In this document: positions 5,829 to 13,439 of the stretch, piece by piece
How the letters are laid out: every line of letters begins with the position of its first letter
Position numbering within the stretch: the first letter of the stretch is position 1
Source: JARKQH01 sp964631605
GTDB lineage: Bacteria > Verrucomicrobiota > Verrucomicrobiia > Limisphaerales > UBA8199
Direction of reading: 5' to 3'
NCBI GenBank assembly: GCA_964631605.1
Contig: CAZVYG010000108.1
Span: forward strand, 1-14,416
Length of the DNA: 14,416 bases
Notes under the pieces: model-generated
Told to the model about the DNA's origin: nothing
The model's database searches: none
What the model saw: the letters and a program-made list of their open reading frames with translations, nothing else
Made by a program: the position numbers and the translations under genes

Positions 5829-8279
5829 TTACGGGGTCAGAATCTCAATGTCCGGCGCGGCGGGAACGTCGGTGAGGGGGGAGCGAAAGCCGCTCGCCTG
5901 CAGCTCGCCCCGTTTGCTGATGCGGATGGTGATGGCGCCCTGGGCGCGCGTGGACAGAATCCGGGCCTCGCCGCGGCCCAGGCGTTCCAACAGCGCCGCC
6001 TTGGCCCGCTCGGAGGCGGGGTACTCGCAGTCGGCTACAACGATCACCGAGGGCTGGATGGCTTCCAGCAGCCCGTCGCACAGCGGTTCGCCGCTGCCGG
6101 GAAGACCGGTCACCACCACGTCGGCGCGGAGCTTGGGGCCGTAACGCTCCAGCAGCGTCTCCTGCCCGGCCCGGCCCAGGTCGGAAAGCAGCAAAATCCG
6201 CCGTCCGTGAAACTCGCCGCGAACGACCAGCGCCGCGTCGTCCGCCCGGCTGAAACGGTCGGCGCCGTCCGGGTGCAGCACCGTCCAGCCGCCGAAGGTT
6301 TCGCCGCGGTTGACCAGGCGCAGGATCCCATTGTCTCCGCCGAGAGTTTGCATGAGGCGGCGGTAAGTGGGGGAGCGGAAACGGGGGACGCCGGCGATGA
6401 CGCGCCGGGCCTTGAACTGCCTGATAATCCACTCCGCGCCCCCCACATGCCGGAGGTCCCCATGCGTCAGCACCAAGTCCGACAGGCCGTTCACGCCCCG
6501 CGCGCGCAAGTGGGGCTCGACCACGTACTGAACGACGTTGCTGTCACCCGAGTCAATCAAGATGGGGCCCGCGCCTGCCGCCGGGGTGCAGTAAACGGAC
6601 ACGGCCCCGTTTTGGGCGAGAACCGTCAGGTGGACCTCCTGCCGGTGGTTGAACCCTGGAATCGCGCTGGCGGCGAGCAGAACTGCGGCGCCGGGCAGGA
6701 GCCAGCGCCGCCGACCGGGAGCCAGCAGCCAGCCGGACGCACAGCCGATCAGCAGGCCGTAGTAGAGCACGAACTGCGGCAGCGTGGGCCGCGCCAGGTG
6801 GAACCAGCCGCCGGGGAGGGCGACGGCAACGTCGCTGACCCAGAGCATGAGCCGCATCCAACCCCACGCGCTGAAATTGAGCACTTCCGCGAGCCCGGGC
6901 AGCCAGGCGCCGCAGAACAGGCTGCCCAGACTCGCGGCAAGGGCGGCGCCACTGGCGGGCACGATGAGCAAATTGGCCGCCAGGGCCACGGGACTGACCA
7001 GGTAAAAGTAAAAGGCAATGAGCGGGAGCGAACCCAGCCAGGCGGCGGTCGAGGCGGCCGAGAAGGTCCAGAGCCAGCGCGCCGTGCGCAGCCCGACGCG
7101 CTGCCAGGGAGAGGCAAGCTGCTCGGGAAGCCAGGGGTCGAGATGGAGAACCCGGTCGCGCAGTTGCTCCAGCACCGGCACCAGCAGGGCGATGCTCAGC
7201 ACCACGAAGAAAGACAATTGAAAACTGGCGCCGAACAGTTGTTGGGGGTCCCAGACCAGGATGATGAGCGCGGCGCCGGCCAGGGAGTTGAGCAGGTCCG
7301 AGGGCCGGGCCAGGCCCCAGCCGGCGATGACCACGGTCATCATAATGGTCGAGCGGATGGCGGAGGGCTGCCAGCCGGTGGCCAGCGTGTAAAACCAGAG
7401 CGTCGGAATGACCAGGATGCCGCAGTAGAACCGCGGAACGCGCAAGACGCGCAGCAGGGCCAGCAGGATCGCGGCAATCATTGCGATATGAAGCCCCGAG
7501 ATCGCAAAGATGTGCATGGTGCCCGAGCGAATGAACGTGGTGGAGACTTCGGGGGTGAGGGCGGTTTTCCACCCCAGCGTCATGGCCCACAGGAGCTCGA
7601 GCGGAACATCCCGCTCGGGCAAACCCAGCGAGAGAACGTCCTGCGCCCAGGCGGCGAACCGCTGGGCGACGGGCGGCGGGCGGGTGGCCGAAAGCAGGCG
7701 CCAATCATTCGTCGAGTCCGCGCGCAGTTGGAAGTAGATGCCCTGGTGCCGTAGGTAGGAGCGGTAGTCGAACAGACCTTCGGCGTCGGGCGCCGGCGGG
7801 GGCGCCAGCACGCCGCTGACCTCGACGGTTTGGCCGGCGAAAAACTCCGGCGGCAACAAGCCCGGCATCACCACCATGACCCGGCCGAAGGCAGGCTCCC
7901 AGCGGTACCCTTCGCGGTTGATGCGGGACACGTTCAGAGGCGCCAGCGTTCGGCCGCGCTCGGCCGGGTCCTGACGCGGCGGGTGATGGGCGGGGGTGGC
8001 GTCGAGCGTTCCCTGCAGGGTGACCAGGGCGGGCGTCTGGTCCTCAAGCAGGCGGAGGTCGTGCGGGGAGAGGATTGCAGTGCGGGAAACCAGGTTCGCC
8101 CAGCCGGCCAGAATCGCCAGCGGCAGCAGGAGCCAGGGCCGGCCGCGGGGCCAGAGCAGCGCCGCCGCCAGAACGACAAAGGCCAGGGCCAGCAGCAGCC
8201 AAAGGCTGCCGGAGAACCGGGTCCCGAGCACCAATCCCCCGGCGAAAAGCAAGGTGATGGTGACCAGGGGCCGTTTCAT
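5829..8279 (-). CDS. comEC: ComEC/Rec2-family DNA internalisation protein
   Basis: The product is 816 residues, the usual size for full-length ComEC, the inner-membrane channel that admits single-stranded DNA during transformation. An N-terminal membrane and OB-like region (about 1-195, DUF4131 type; LFDYRSYLRHQGIYFQLRA) comes first. The Competence domain follows at about 225-505, with its typical TMHIFAISGLHIAMIAAILL, TGWQPSAIRSTIMM and GASFQLSFFVVLSIALLVP. A C-terminal metallo-beta-lactamase-like domain spans about 548-790 (ILIDSGDSN, LVLTHGDLRHVGGAEW). That last domain is degenerate: the usual H-x-[HD]-x-D-H reads HGDLRH, the usual G-D reads LSDLG, and the H-H-G-S motif reads LPGSGEP. The nuclease function attributed to this domain may be lost. 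The frame is open to 8321, but the ATG at 8279 gives a natural MKRPLVTIT start and an ATGA overlap with the upstream VanZ gene, implying translational coupling. Confidence 0.9.
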   Translation of the reverse strand: MKRPLVTITLLFAGGLVLGTRFSGSLWLLLALAFVVLAAALLWPRGRPWLLLPLAILAGWANLVSRTAILSPHDLRLLEDQTPALVTLQGTLDATPAHHPPRQDPAERGRTLAPLNVSRINREGYRWEPAFGRVMVVMPGLLPPEFFAGQTVEVSGVLAPPPAPDAEGLFDYRSYLRHQGIYFQLRADSTNDWRLLSATRPPPVAQRFAAWAQDVLSLGLPERDVPLELLWAMTLGWKTALTPEVSTTFIRSGTMHIFAISGLHIAMIAAILLALLRVLRVPRFYCGILVIPTLWFYTLATGWQPSAIRSTIMMTVVIAGWGLARPSDLLNSLAGAALIILVWDPQQLFGASFQLSFFVVLSIALLVPVLEQLRDRVLHLDPWLPEQLASPWQRVGLRTARWLWTFSAASTAAWLGSLPLIAFYFYLVSPVALAANLLIVPASGAALAASLGSLFCGAWLPGLAEVLNFSAWGWMRLMLWVSDVAVALPGGWFHLARPTLPQFVLYYGLLIGCASGWLLAPGRRRWLLPGAAVLLAASAIPGFNHRQEVHLTVLAQNGAVSVYCTPAAGAGPILIDSGDSNVVQYVVEPHLRARGVNGLSDLVLTHGDLRHVGGAEWIIRQFKARRVIAGVPRFRSPTYRRLMQTLGGDNGILRLVNRGETFGGWTVLHPDGADRFSRADDAALVVRGEFHGRRILLLSDLGRAGQETLLERYGPKLRADVVVTGLPGSGEPLCDGLLEAIQPSVIVVADCEYPASERAKAALLERLGRGEARILSTRAQGAITIRISKRGELQASGFRSPLTDVPAAPDIEILTP

Positions 8280-8776
8280 GGCGGGGGCTGCGGGCGCTGC
8301 CGCCACCGGACCACCACCCACGCCAGCGCAAGGGCCACGCAGGCGCCGGCCGTGTCAATCGCCACATCGGCGACGGAGCCCTGGCGGGAGGGGATGAAGG
8401 CCTGGTGCCATTCATCCAGCGAAGCGTACGCTATCACCACGCCGAGCGTCGCCGCGGCGTGAGACCATTTCCAGGGCGCCCGGATTTCGCCGAGGGACCC
8501 GCGAAATCCGCGCCAGACCAGCACGGCCAGCAGCGCGTATTCGGTTACGTGCGCCCCCTTGCGCGCATAGACATGGACCTGGTGCAACTGACGCGGGGTC
8601 AGGTGCGGAAACAGCCAGCGCACCAGGGGACCGATGAAGCGGGAGGAATGGTCAAAGGACATCCGGTCGCCGGAGGCGACAAAGATCAGGGCCATCAGCC
8701 CGAGCACCGGCAGCCAGTATTTAAGGAATGACCCAAGGCTCAACACGCGGCAAAGGAACAACCGGACGCCGGTCAA
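8276..8776 (-). CDS. VanZ-family membrane protein
   Basis: The product is 166 residues with four hydrophobic segments (about 18-34, 75-90, 107-121, 143-158). It carries the conserved polar residues of the VanZ family: R72, K73, H76, E79 and Y80 in ARKGAHVTEYALLAV, then D121-E122-W-H124-Q125 and IPSRQGSVADVAIDTAGA. VanZ of Enterococcus gives low-level teicoplanin resistance, but the many chromosomal homologues have unsettled roles in the cell envelope. A resistance function should not be inferred. The start is uncertain. The TTG at 8776 lies 18 bases after the preceding stop, with GGGAT at 8781-8785. A GTG at 8746 would shorten the protein by ten residues. The stop overlaps the comEC ATG as ATGA. 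Confidence 0.85.
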   Translation of the reverse strand: MTGVRLFLCRVLSLGSFLKYWLPVLGLMALIFVASGDRMSFDHSSRFIGPLVRWLFPHLTPRQLHQVHVYARKGAHVTEYALLAVLVWRGFRGSLGEIRAPWKWSHAAATLGVVIAYASLDEWHQAFIPSRQGSVADVAIDTAGACVALALAWVVVRWRQRPQPPP

Positions 8777-8794
8777 GGCAATCCCAAACTGGCT

Positions 8795-10567
8795 TTACTG
8801 GCGGAGGATTTTGACGCCCTCGGGCGCCTGGATGTCGGATTTGACGGCGCCGCCCGGCGCCGCCTCGTGGCGAATCCGGATGATGCCCCGGGGCGTCGGG
8901 TAGGTTCCTTCCACCCATTTCAGGTCGCCCAGGTGGGGGGCGATGCGGACGGCGCGGCAGCCGGGCTCGACAATCTGGACGCCGAGAACGTGCTCGCTGA
9001 GCCAGGCGGTGGGGCCGCTGGCCCACCCGTGGCAGAGGCTGTGCCGGAACCCTTTGTAACAATAGGCGCCAAAATCGCCGTGAATGTCCTTCTTGCCGGG
9101 CGGCACCATCTCGTCAATGCGCGCGGCGTTTTCCGCCCACTCGAGGTTGAAATCCTCCCAGAAGGTGGTGGCGCCCAGGTCGAGCATGGCGCCCCAGAAC
9201 TGGCGGATATTGTCCAACGCGCCCTGAAAATCGCCGGCTTTGGCGCGGGCCTCCAGCACATAGTAACCGTAAAAGGTCGAAAGACCTTTGCCGCCGTCGC
9301 GGGCTAAAACATCGCGGTTCAAAGCGGCCGGGTCGCGGAGACCGGCCAGCGCCAGGAGGGCGGCGGCTTGTTTGCTGCCGCCCGGCTCGGGGGTGTGTCG
9401 GCGAAGTCGGGCCAGCGCCTGGGCGGATTTGTCGGCGGTGGTTTTGTCACCCAAGGCCTCTGCCATTTCCCGCCCCGCTTCGAACGCCAAGACCATCAGG
9501 GACTGGAGCCCGGCGTGAATGGCTTTTTTGTTCCCGCTCGAGGGCCAGTCCAGGAAACGCATCTCGGGCAGCGTCTCCGCGCCGTCGGGGCCGATGTGAC
9601 GGGCCAGGGCCTCGAGGAGCCCGGCAAGGTAAGCCTGCTGCTGGCGGAGGTAGTCCAGGTCACCGGTCTGGCGGTACCAATCGCGGTGGATGAGGATCCA
9701 CCACAGGGAATAGGAGCTGATGCCGTTCATCCATCGCGGCAGGGGCGTGTCGTCCCGGATGAGGTCGAGGCTGGCGTTGACGACGCGCACCGGGCCGAAG
9801 ACCGCGCCAATGGTGCTGGTTTCGGGGTGCATGTCGCCGATCCACACCAGGCGGTCGCGCTTGATGCCGTCCCAAACATAATCCTGCATGTTCAAATAGA
9901 CGGTGTAGGCGCCCGTGTCCCAGATGCGGTTGAGCCGCTCGTCGTTGCAGCGAAAACGGCCCAGCCTCGGCAGGCCGCGGTGCAGATAGACTGCGCGGAC
10001 GGCTTTCAAGGTGAGCGTGGTGTCGGGCTCGACCAGGTCAAGGCGGACGAACCGGAAGCCCGTGTTGCCAAACTCGGCGGTGCCCAGCCACGGCAGGCGG
10101 ATTTCATCATCCCGAACCGCATGGTCGTTGGTCGCGTTTTTCTCGCCTCCCAGCTCGCTCATCGCCTCGGACACCGACTCGCCGAACCGGACGCGGACCC
10201 GCACGGTTTTGCTTTCCGGTGTTGCGTTTTTCAGGTCGGCGACGGCGATCTGGACGCCGCCATGAAGCTCGCGTCCGAAATCCAGCAGGATGCCCGGCGC
10301 CCGGCCTTGGTGGCGCAGGACGCAGCCGGCGCGGTTGTCGAGGGTGATCTGGCCGGAAAACGGCTCGAGGAGACGCTCGGCGTGCTGGATGGTCGAGCCT
10401 TCCGCGGCGGATTGCCAGACGATGCGCGTGGGCATGACATACTCGCGGACGCGCGCATCGGGGGTTGCATCGGCTTGGGCTGGCTCGGTCAACGCGACCA
10501 GCAGCAGCGCGGCAACAAAGGAGTCGGCCACCTTCGCGCGAACGGAAAACAAATTCCTGGATTTCAT
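8795..10567 (-). CDS. Secreted GH78-like alpha-L-rhamnosidase
   Basis: The product is 590 residues. An N-terminal Sec signal peptide (hydrophobic FVAALLLVAL, then EPAQA) places it outside the inner membrane. A beta-sandwich region at about 45-200 (ILLDFGRELHGGVQIAV; GFRFVRLDLVEP) precedes an alpha/alpha six-hairpin domain (about 205-530) typical of bacterial rhamnosidases. The active-site segment is WDGIKRDRLVWIGDMHPE, with D233, D238, W242 and D245 in the spacing of the GH78 D-x4-E-x3-W-x2-D motif; the position of the usual glutamate acid is aspartate here. E471 in TTFWEDFNLEW matches the proposed catalytic base. SLCHGWASGPTAWLSEHVLG and a C-terminal beta domain are also family hallmarks. 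It probably hydrolyses rhamnose-containing glycans or glycosides. It is shorter than many GH78 enzymes, lacking extra N-terminal domains. It starts 35 bases after plsC. Confidence 0.85.
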   Translation of the reverse strand: MKSRNLFSVRAKVADSFVAALLLVALTEPAQADATPDARVREYVMPTRIVWQSAAEGSTIQHAERLLEPFSGQITLDNRAGCVLRHQGRAPGILLDFGRELHGGVQIAVADLKNATPESKTVRVRVRFGESVSEAMSELGGEKNATNDHAVRDDEIRLPWLGTAEFGNTGFRFVRLDLVEPDTTLTLKAVRAVYLHRGLPRLGRFRCNDERLNRIWDTGAYTVYLNMQDYVWDGIKRDRLVWIGDMHPETSTIGAVFGPVRVVNASLDLIRDDTPLPRWMNGISSYSLWWILIHRDWYRQTGDLDYLRQQQAYLAGLLEALARHIGPDGAETLPEMRFLDWPSSGNKKAIHAGLQSLMVLAFEAGREMAEALGDKTTADKSAQALARLRRHTPEPGGSKQAAALLALAGLRDPAALNRDVLARDGGKGLSTFYGYYVLEARAKAGDFQGALDNIRQFWGAMLDLGATTFWEDFNLEWAENAARIDEMVPPGKKDIHGDFGAYCYKGFRHSLCHGWASGPTAWLSEHVLGVQIVEPGCRAVRIAPHLGDLKWVEGTYPTPRGIIRIRHEAAPGGAVKSDIQAPEGVKILRQ

Positions 10568-10602
10568 GGGTGCTGAAGTGCTGAAGCGGGCGCGGGCTGG
10601 AG

Positions 10603-11337
10603 TCAGGGAAACCGCTCCTTGTCCATGTGGGGTTCCAGCCTGGCGATGGCCGCCATCAACTCGTCGGCCACCTGTTGATAAATCTCCTTGAGACGCGCCT
10701 TGGAGCAGACTTTGGCTTCCGCCCGCAACGCACGGAAATCGAGGGGGTGACCATATTTCACCGCGACCCGATGGGGCCGCGGGAAACGCATGTGACGGCC
10801 AAAGGCCTGGTAGGTTCCAAACACGCGCACGGGGACCACCGGGGCGTCGGACTTGATGACAGCCAGCCCGACGCCGGAGCGCGCCGGCTGGAGCCGCCCA
10901 TCCCGGGTGCGGGTGCCCTCGGGGAACATGATGATGGCCCCGCCCGCCCGCAGCCGGTCCAGGATCGGCCGCAGCCCCGAGGCGGTGCCGCCGTCACGGT
11001 CCACCGGCACCGAATTCCACTTGCGCAGAACCCACCCGACCACGGGAAACCGGAACAGGGTTTTCCGGGCGAGATAATTGATGGGACGGCGCAAGCCGGC
11101 GCCGACGAGGGGCGGATCGAGAAAACTGGCGTGATTGGACGCCAGGATGACCCCGCCCGAGCGCGGAACGCGCTCGGGATTATGCACGCGCCAGCGAAAA
11201 TACGTGGCAAAGAGTGTGCGGAAGAAACACCAGCCCAGAAAATAAACCCAGTTCATCCGCCCGGGGTCTTCGACCGGCAGCGTCGGCGCCCCCGGTTGAG
11301 AAGCGCTGATCGAGCGGGCCGTTTCGCGGGGCGCCAT
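10603..11337 (-). CDS. plsC: 1-acyl-sn-glycerol-3-phosphate acyltransferase (PlsC family)
   Basis: The product is 244 residues, a PlsC/LPLAT-family acyltransferase that converts lysophosphatidic acid to phosphatidic acid at the inner membrane. Motif I is N68-H69-A-S-F-L-D74, the H-x4-D catalytic pair. Motif III is FPEGTRTRDG (138-147), which binds the glycerol phosphate. Motif IV is PVVPVRVFGT (166-175). A hydrophobic segment at about 29-47 (NWVYFLGWCFFRTLFATYF) can anchor it. The start at 11337 is supported by GGAAG at 11345-11349 and lies 15 bases after the cmk stop. The Met at 11256 (MNWVYFLG) is an alternative that would remove a 27-residue polar N-terminus. The cmk-plsC order is common in bacteria. 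Acyl donor preference (acyl-ACP or acyl-CoA) is not readable. Confidence 0.9.
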   Translation of the reverse strand: MAPRETARSISASQPGAPTLPVEDPGRMNWVYFLGWCFFRTLFATYFRWRVHNPERVPRSGGVILASNHASFLDPPLVGAGLRRPINYLARKTLFRFPVVGWVLRKWNSVPVDRDGGTASGLRPILDRLRAGGAIIMFPEGTRTRDGRLQPARSGVGLAVIKSDAPVVPVRVFGTYQAFGRHMRFPRPHRVAVKYGHPLDFRALRAEAKVCSKARLKEIYQQVADELMAAIARLEPHMDKERFP

Positions 11338-11352
11338 ACGCGGACTTCCGGG

Positions 11353-12036
11353 TCAGCGGGGATTGACTTCCAGTTTCCTGCCCGCCGCCTCGAGCCGGGC
11401 CTTGATGTCCTCGAGGAGGAGGCGGCTGGTCTGCTCGGCGGTCAGGTTGGAGTTGTTGATCACCTTGGCGCCCAAAGCGATCATCAGCGGCGCGGCGGCC
11501 CGCTGGCTGTCCCGCTGATCGCGGACGGCGAGATTCTCCTGCACTCCATCGGCCGCGCGGCGGCGGGCCCGTTCCTCGAGCTGGGCATCGAGGTAATACT
11601 TGAAATCGGTCTCGGGAAAGATGTTGGTGCCAATGTCGCGGCCTTCCATGACGAGGTTGCCGAACCGGATGCAGTCCCGCTGGGTTTTCTTCATCCACTC
11701 GCGCACCTTGGGGACCGCGGCGACGTGCGGGACGGCCGCGCTGACTTCGGCGGTGCGGATTTCGCGTTCGGGATAATAGCCCTCGACCAGGAGCCGAACC
11801 TGGTTATCAACGCACTGGAGCGTGGTTTTCCACCGGCGACAGGCGGCGGCGACCGCTTTTGCATCGTGCACGTTAATGCGATGCTGGAGGCAATACCACG
11901 CCAGGGTCCGGTACATGGCGCCGGTGTCCACATAAACAAAGCCCAGGGCTTTGGCCACCAGCCTGGCGTTGGTGCTCTTGCCGCTGGCGCTGGTGCCGTC
12001 AATTGCAATGACTATGGGTTGTTGAACGCTGGCCAT
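11353..12036 (-). CDS. cmk: Cytidylate kinase
   Basis: The product is 227 residues, the usual length for bacterial CMP kinase, which phosphorylates CMP and dCMP with ATP in the cytoplasm. The P-loop is G14-T-S-A-S-G-K-S-T22 after an IVIAID strand. It is followed by VDTGAMYRTLAWYC (CMP-site DTGAMYR), NLVMEGRDIGTNIFP (the family's EGRDIGT) and a lid with EERARRRAADG. The central insert typical of cytidylate kinases is present at about 65-125. The frame stays open to a TTG at 12114, but ATG at 12036 gives the correct N-terminus, three codons before the first conserved strand. It lies 81 bases after the aroA stop without a good ribosome site. The C-terminal NNSNLTAEQTSRLLLEDIKA matches the family end. 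Confidence 0.93.
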   Translation of the reverse strand: MASVQQPIVIAIDGTSASGKSTNARLVAKALGFVYVDTGAMYRTLAWYCLQHRINVHDAKAVAAACRRWKTTLQCVDNQVRLLVEGYYPEREIRTAEVSAAVPHVAAVPKVREWMKKTQRDCIRFGNLVMEGRDIGTNIFPETDFKYYLDAQLEERARRRAADGVQENLAVRDQRDSQRAAAPLMIALGAKVINNSNLTAEQTSRLLLEDIKARLEAAGRKLEVNPR

Positions 12037-12117
12037 GTTCAGTTGAGACAAACGGGTGTTTCGAACCGCTTTGCGTCCCGCACAGAGGCAACCCCAAATG
12101 AAACCCTCTGGCAAGCC

Positions 12118-13428
12118 TCATTCGGCCTGCAGGTCTTCCACACCCAGCCGCCGCCCGTCCCGGGCATCAAGAATGCCCGCGCCCAGGCCGAGGGGGGGTG
12201 GCGCCGCGAGTTTTTGAAAAAAGCCGGGGAAGGTTTTTCGGACGCAGGACGGGTTGTGGATGCGGACGCCGGGCAGTGCCAGTCCGAGCATGCCAAAGCA
12301 CATGGCCATGCGGTGGTCGTTGTAGGTTTGGATTTCGGCGCCGTGCAGCGGGCCCGGCCAGACTCTCAACGTGTCGCCTTCCTCGACGATGCGCGCGCCG
12401 CATCGCTCGAGTTCGGTCCGCAAGGCGTGCACGCGCTCGCACTCCTGCAGACGAAGCCGGCCCAAGTCCGTAAACTCGACGGGCCGATCGGCCCACGGCG
12501 CCAGCACAATGCCCGTCATAATGCTGTCCCCCAGGTCGCTCAGTCGCGAAATCCGCCCGACAGGCGTCTGACCGTCCGGCGGGAAGAACCTGGGAAACCG
12601 CTCATCCACCTGCCAGCCAGTGGCCGGCCAATGACGCACGCCAATGCGGCTGGATGGGCCGGCCGAAGAAACCCGGGCGCGGGCGCTCAGCCAGGCCGCG
12701 CCCCAGAAATAGCTGCCGCTCGAGGCGTCCGGCTCGACTTGGAACCGTCCGCCGCTCTTGGGAAAAGCCTCGATGAGGCGCGTGGTCAGGACCACGTAGG
12801 GCGATTCCTCGGCGTTCTGGCCGGTGACCTCGACCCGCCATTGCCCCGCCGCCGCGCAGAGCAGGAGGGCCGAGGCAAACTGCGAGCTCTCGCCAATGCT
12901 GACGCGGCAGGCAGCCGATCTTGCGCCCCCGCCATGAATGACCGCCGGCAGACGCTGATTCGGCGATTCCACCCGGTAACCCAATTGGCGGAGGGCGTCG
13001 AAAAGGCCCGCCTGCGGCCGTTCGTGCATCCGCGGCACACCCTCCAGCCGGTAACAGCCGCGGCCCAGGCAAAGAAACGCCGCCAGAAACCGGGCCGCGG
13101 TTCCGGCGTTGCCCACCTGCAAAGTCAGCGGGGCCTGGGCCGTGCCGCCGGGGGGAATCACGCCGCCTTTGCCGTAAACCGTCAGGACGCGGTTTCCAGG
13201 CTCAGCGGGGTCTGGCTCGACGTTGATCATGAAGCCGAGCGCCTGGAGGCATTCCACCATCACCTGGGTGTCCTCGCTCCACAGCGCGCCGCGGAGCACC
13301 GTTTCGCCCTCCGCCAACGCGGCAAGAATCAGCGCGCGGTTGGTAATGCTTTTCGAGCCGGGCACGGTGACCTCCGCCTGGACCGGCGGGTCCAGCGGCA
13401 CGATTTCGATCAGGCTCGGCAGCGGCAT
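12118..13428 (-). CDS. aroA: 3-phosphoshikimate 1-carboxyvinyltransferase (EPSP synthase)
   Basis: The product is 436 residues and catalyses the sixth shikimate-pathway step: PEP plus shikimate-3-phosphate to EPSP. Conserved elements in order: PGSKSITNRALILAALAEGE (K26 and R31, substrate site); LQVGNAGTAARFLAAF (104-118, signature 1); VPRMHERPQAGLFDALRQLG; GESSQFASALLL (phosphate site); LSDLGDSIMTG (catalytic Asp301); the signature 2 region LRLQECERVHALRTEL; TYNDHRMAMCF; and VRKTFPGFFQKL (K398). In signature 2 the usual K-E-[ST]-D-R reads Q-E-C-E-R (328-332), so the Lys and Asp are replaced. A 25-residue C-terminal extension (412-436) goes beyond the usual end. The ATG at 13428 is 11 bases after the tyrA stop. 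A TTG at 13443 would overlap that stop as TTGA and add five residues. Confidence 0.95.
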   Translation of the reverse strand: MPLPSLIEIVPLDPPVQAEVTVPGSKSITNRALILAALAEGETVLRGALWSEDTQVMVECLQALGFMINVEPDPAEPGNRVLTVYGKGGVIPPGGTAQAPLTLQVGNAGTAARFLAAFLCLGRGCYRLEGVPRMHERPQAGLFDALRQLGYRVESPNQRLPAVIHGGGARSAACRVSIGESSQFASALLLCAAAGQWRVEVTGQNAEESPYVVLTTRLIEAFPKSGGRFQVEPDASSGSYFWGAAWLSARARVSSAGPSSRIGVRHWPATGWQVDERFPRFFPPDGQTPVGRISRLSDLGDSIMTGIVLAPWADRPVEFTDLGRLRLQECERVHALRTELERCGARIVEEGDTLRVWPGPLHGAEIQTYNDHRMAMCFGMLGLALPGVRIHNPSCVRKTFPGFFQKLAAPPPLGLGAGILDARDGRRLGVEDLQAE

Positions 13429-13439
13429 CGCACAAAAAG

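Noticed and set aside
5634..7754. A long plus-strand open frame (about 700 codons) antisense to comEC
   Set aside because: It has the composition of a shadow frame with no domain, and comEC on the minus strand has clear family motifs throughout.
8276..8776. Glycopeptide-resistance interpretation of the VanZ homologue
   Set aside because: There are no vanA/B/H/X or VanS/R-like genes nearby, and chromosomal VanZ-family proteins are widespread without a resistance role.
10571..10586. Direct repeat TGCTGAAG x2 before the rhamnosidase start
   Set aside because: It is only two 8-base units in a 35-base gap, with no dyad symmetry and no matching copies seen elsewhere, so too little to call an operator.
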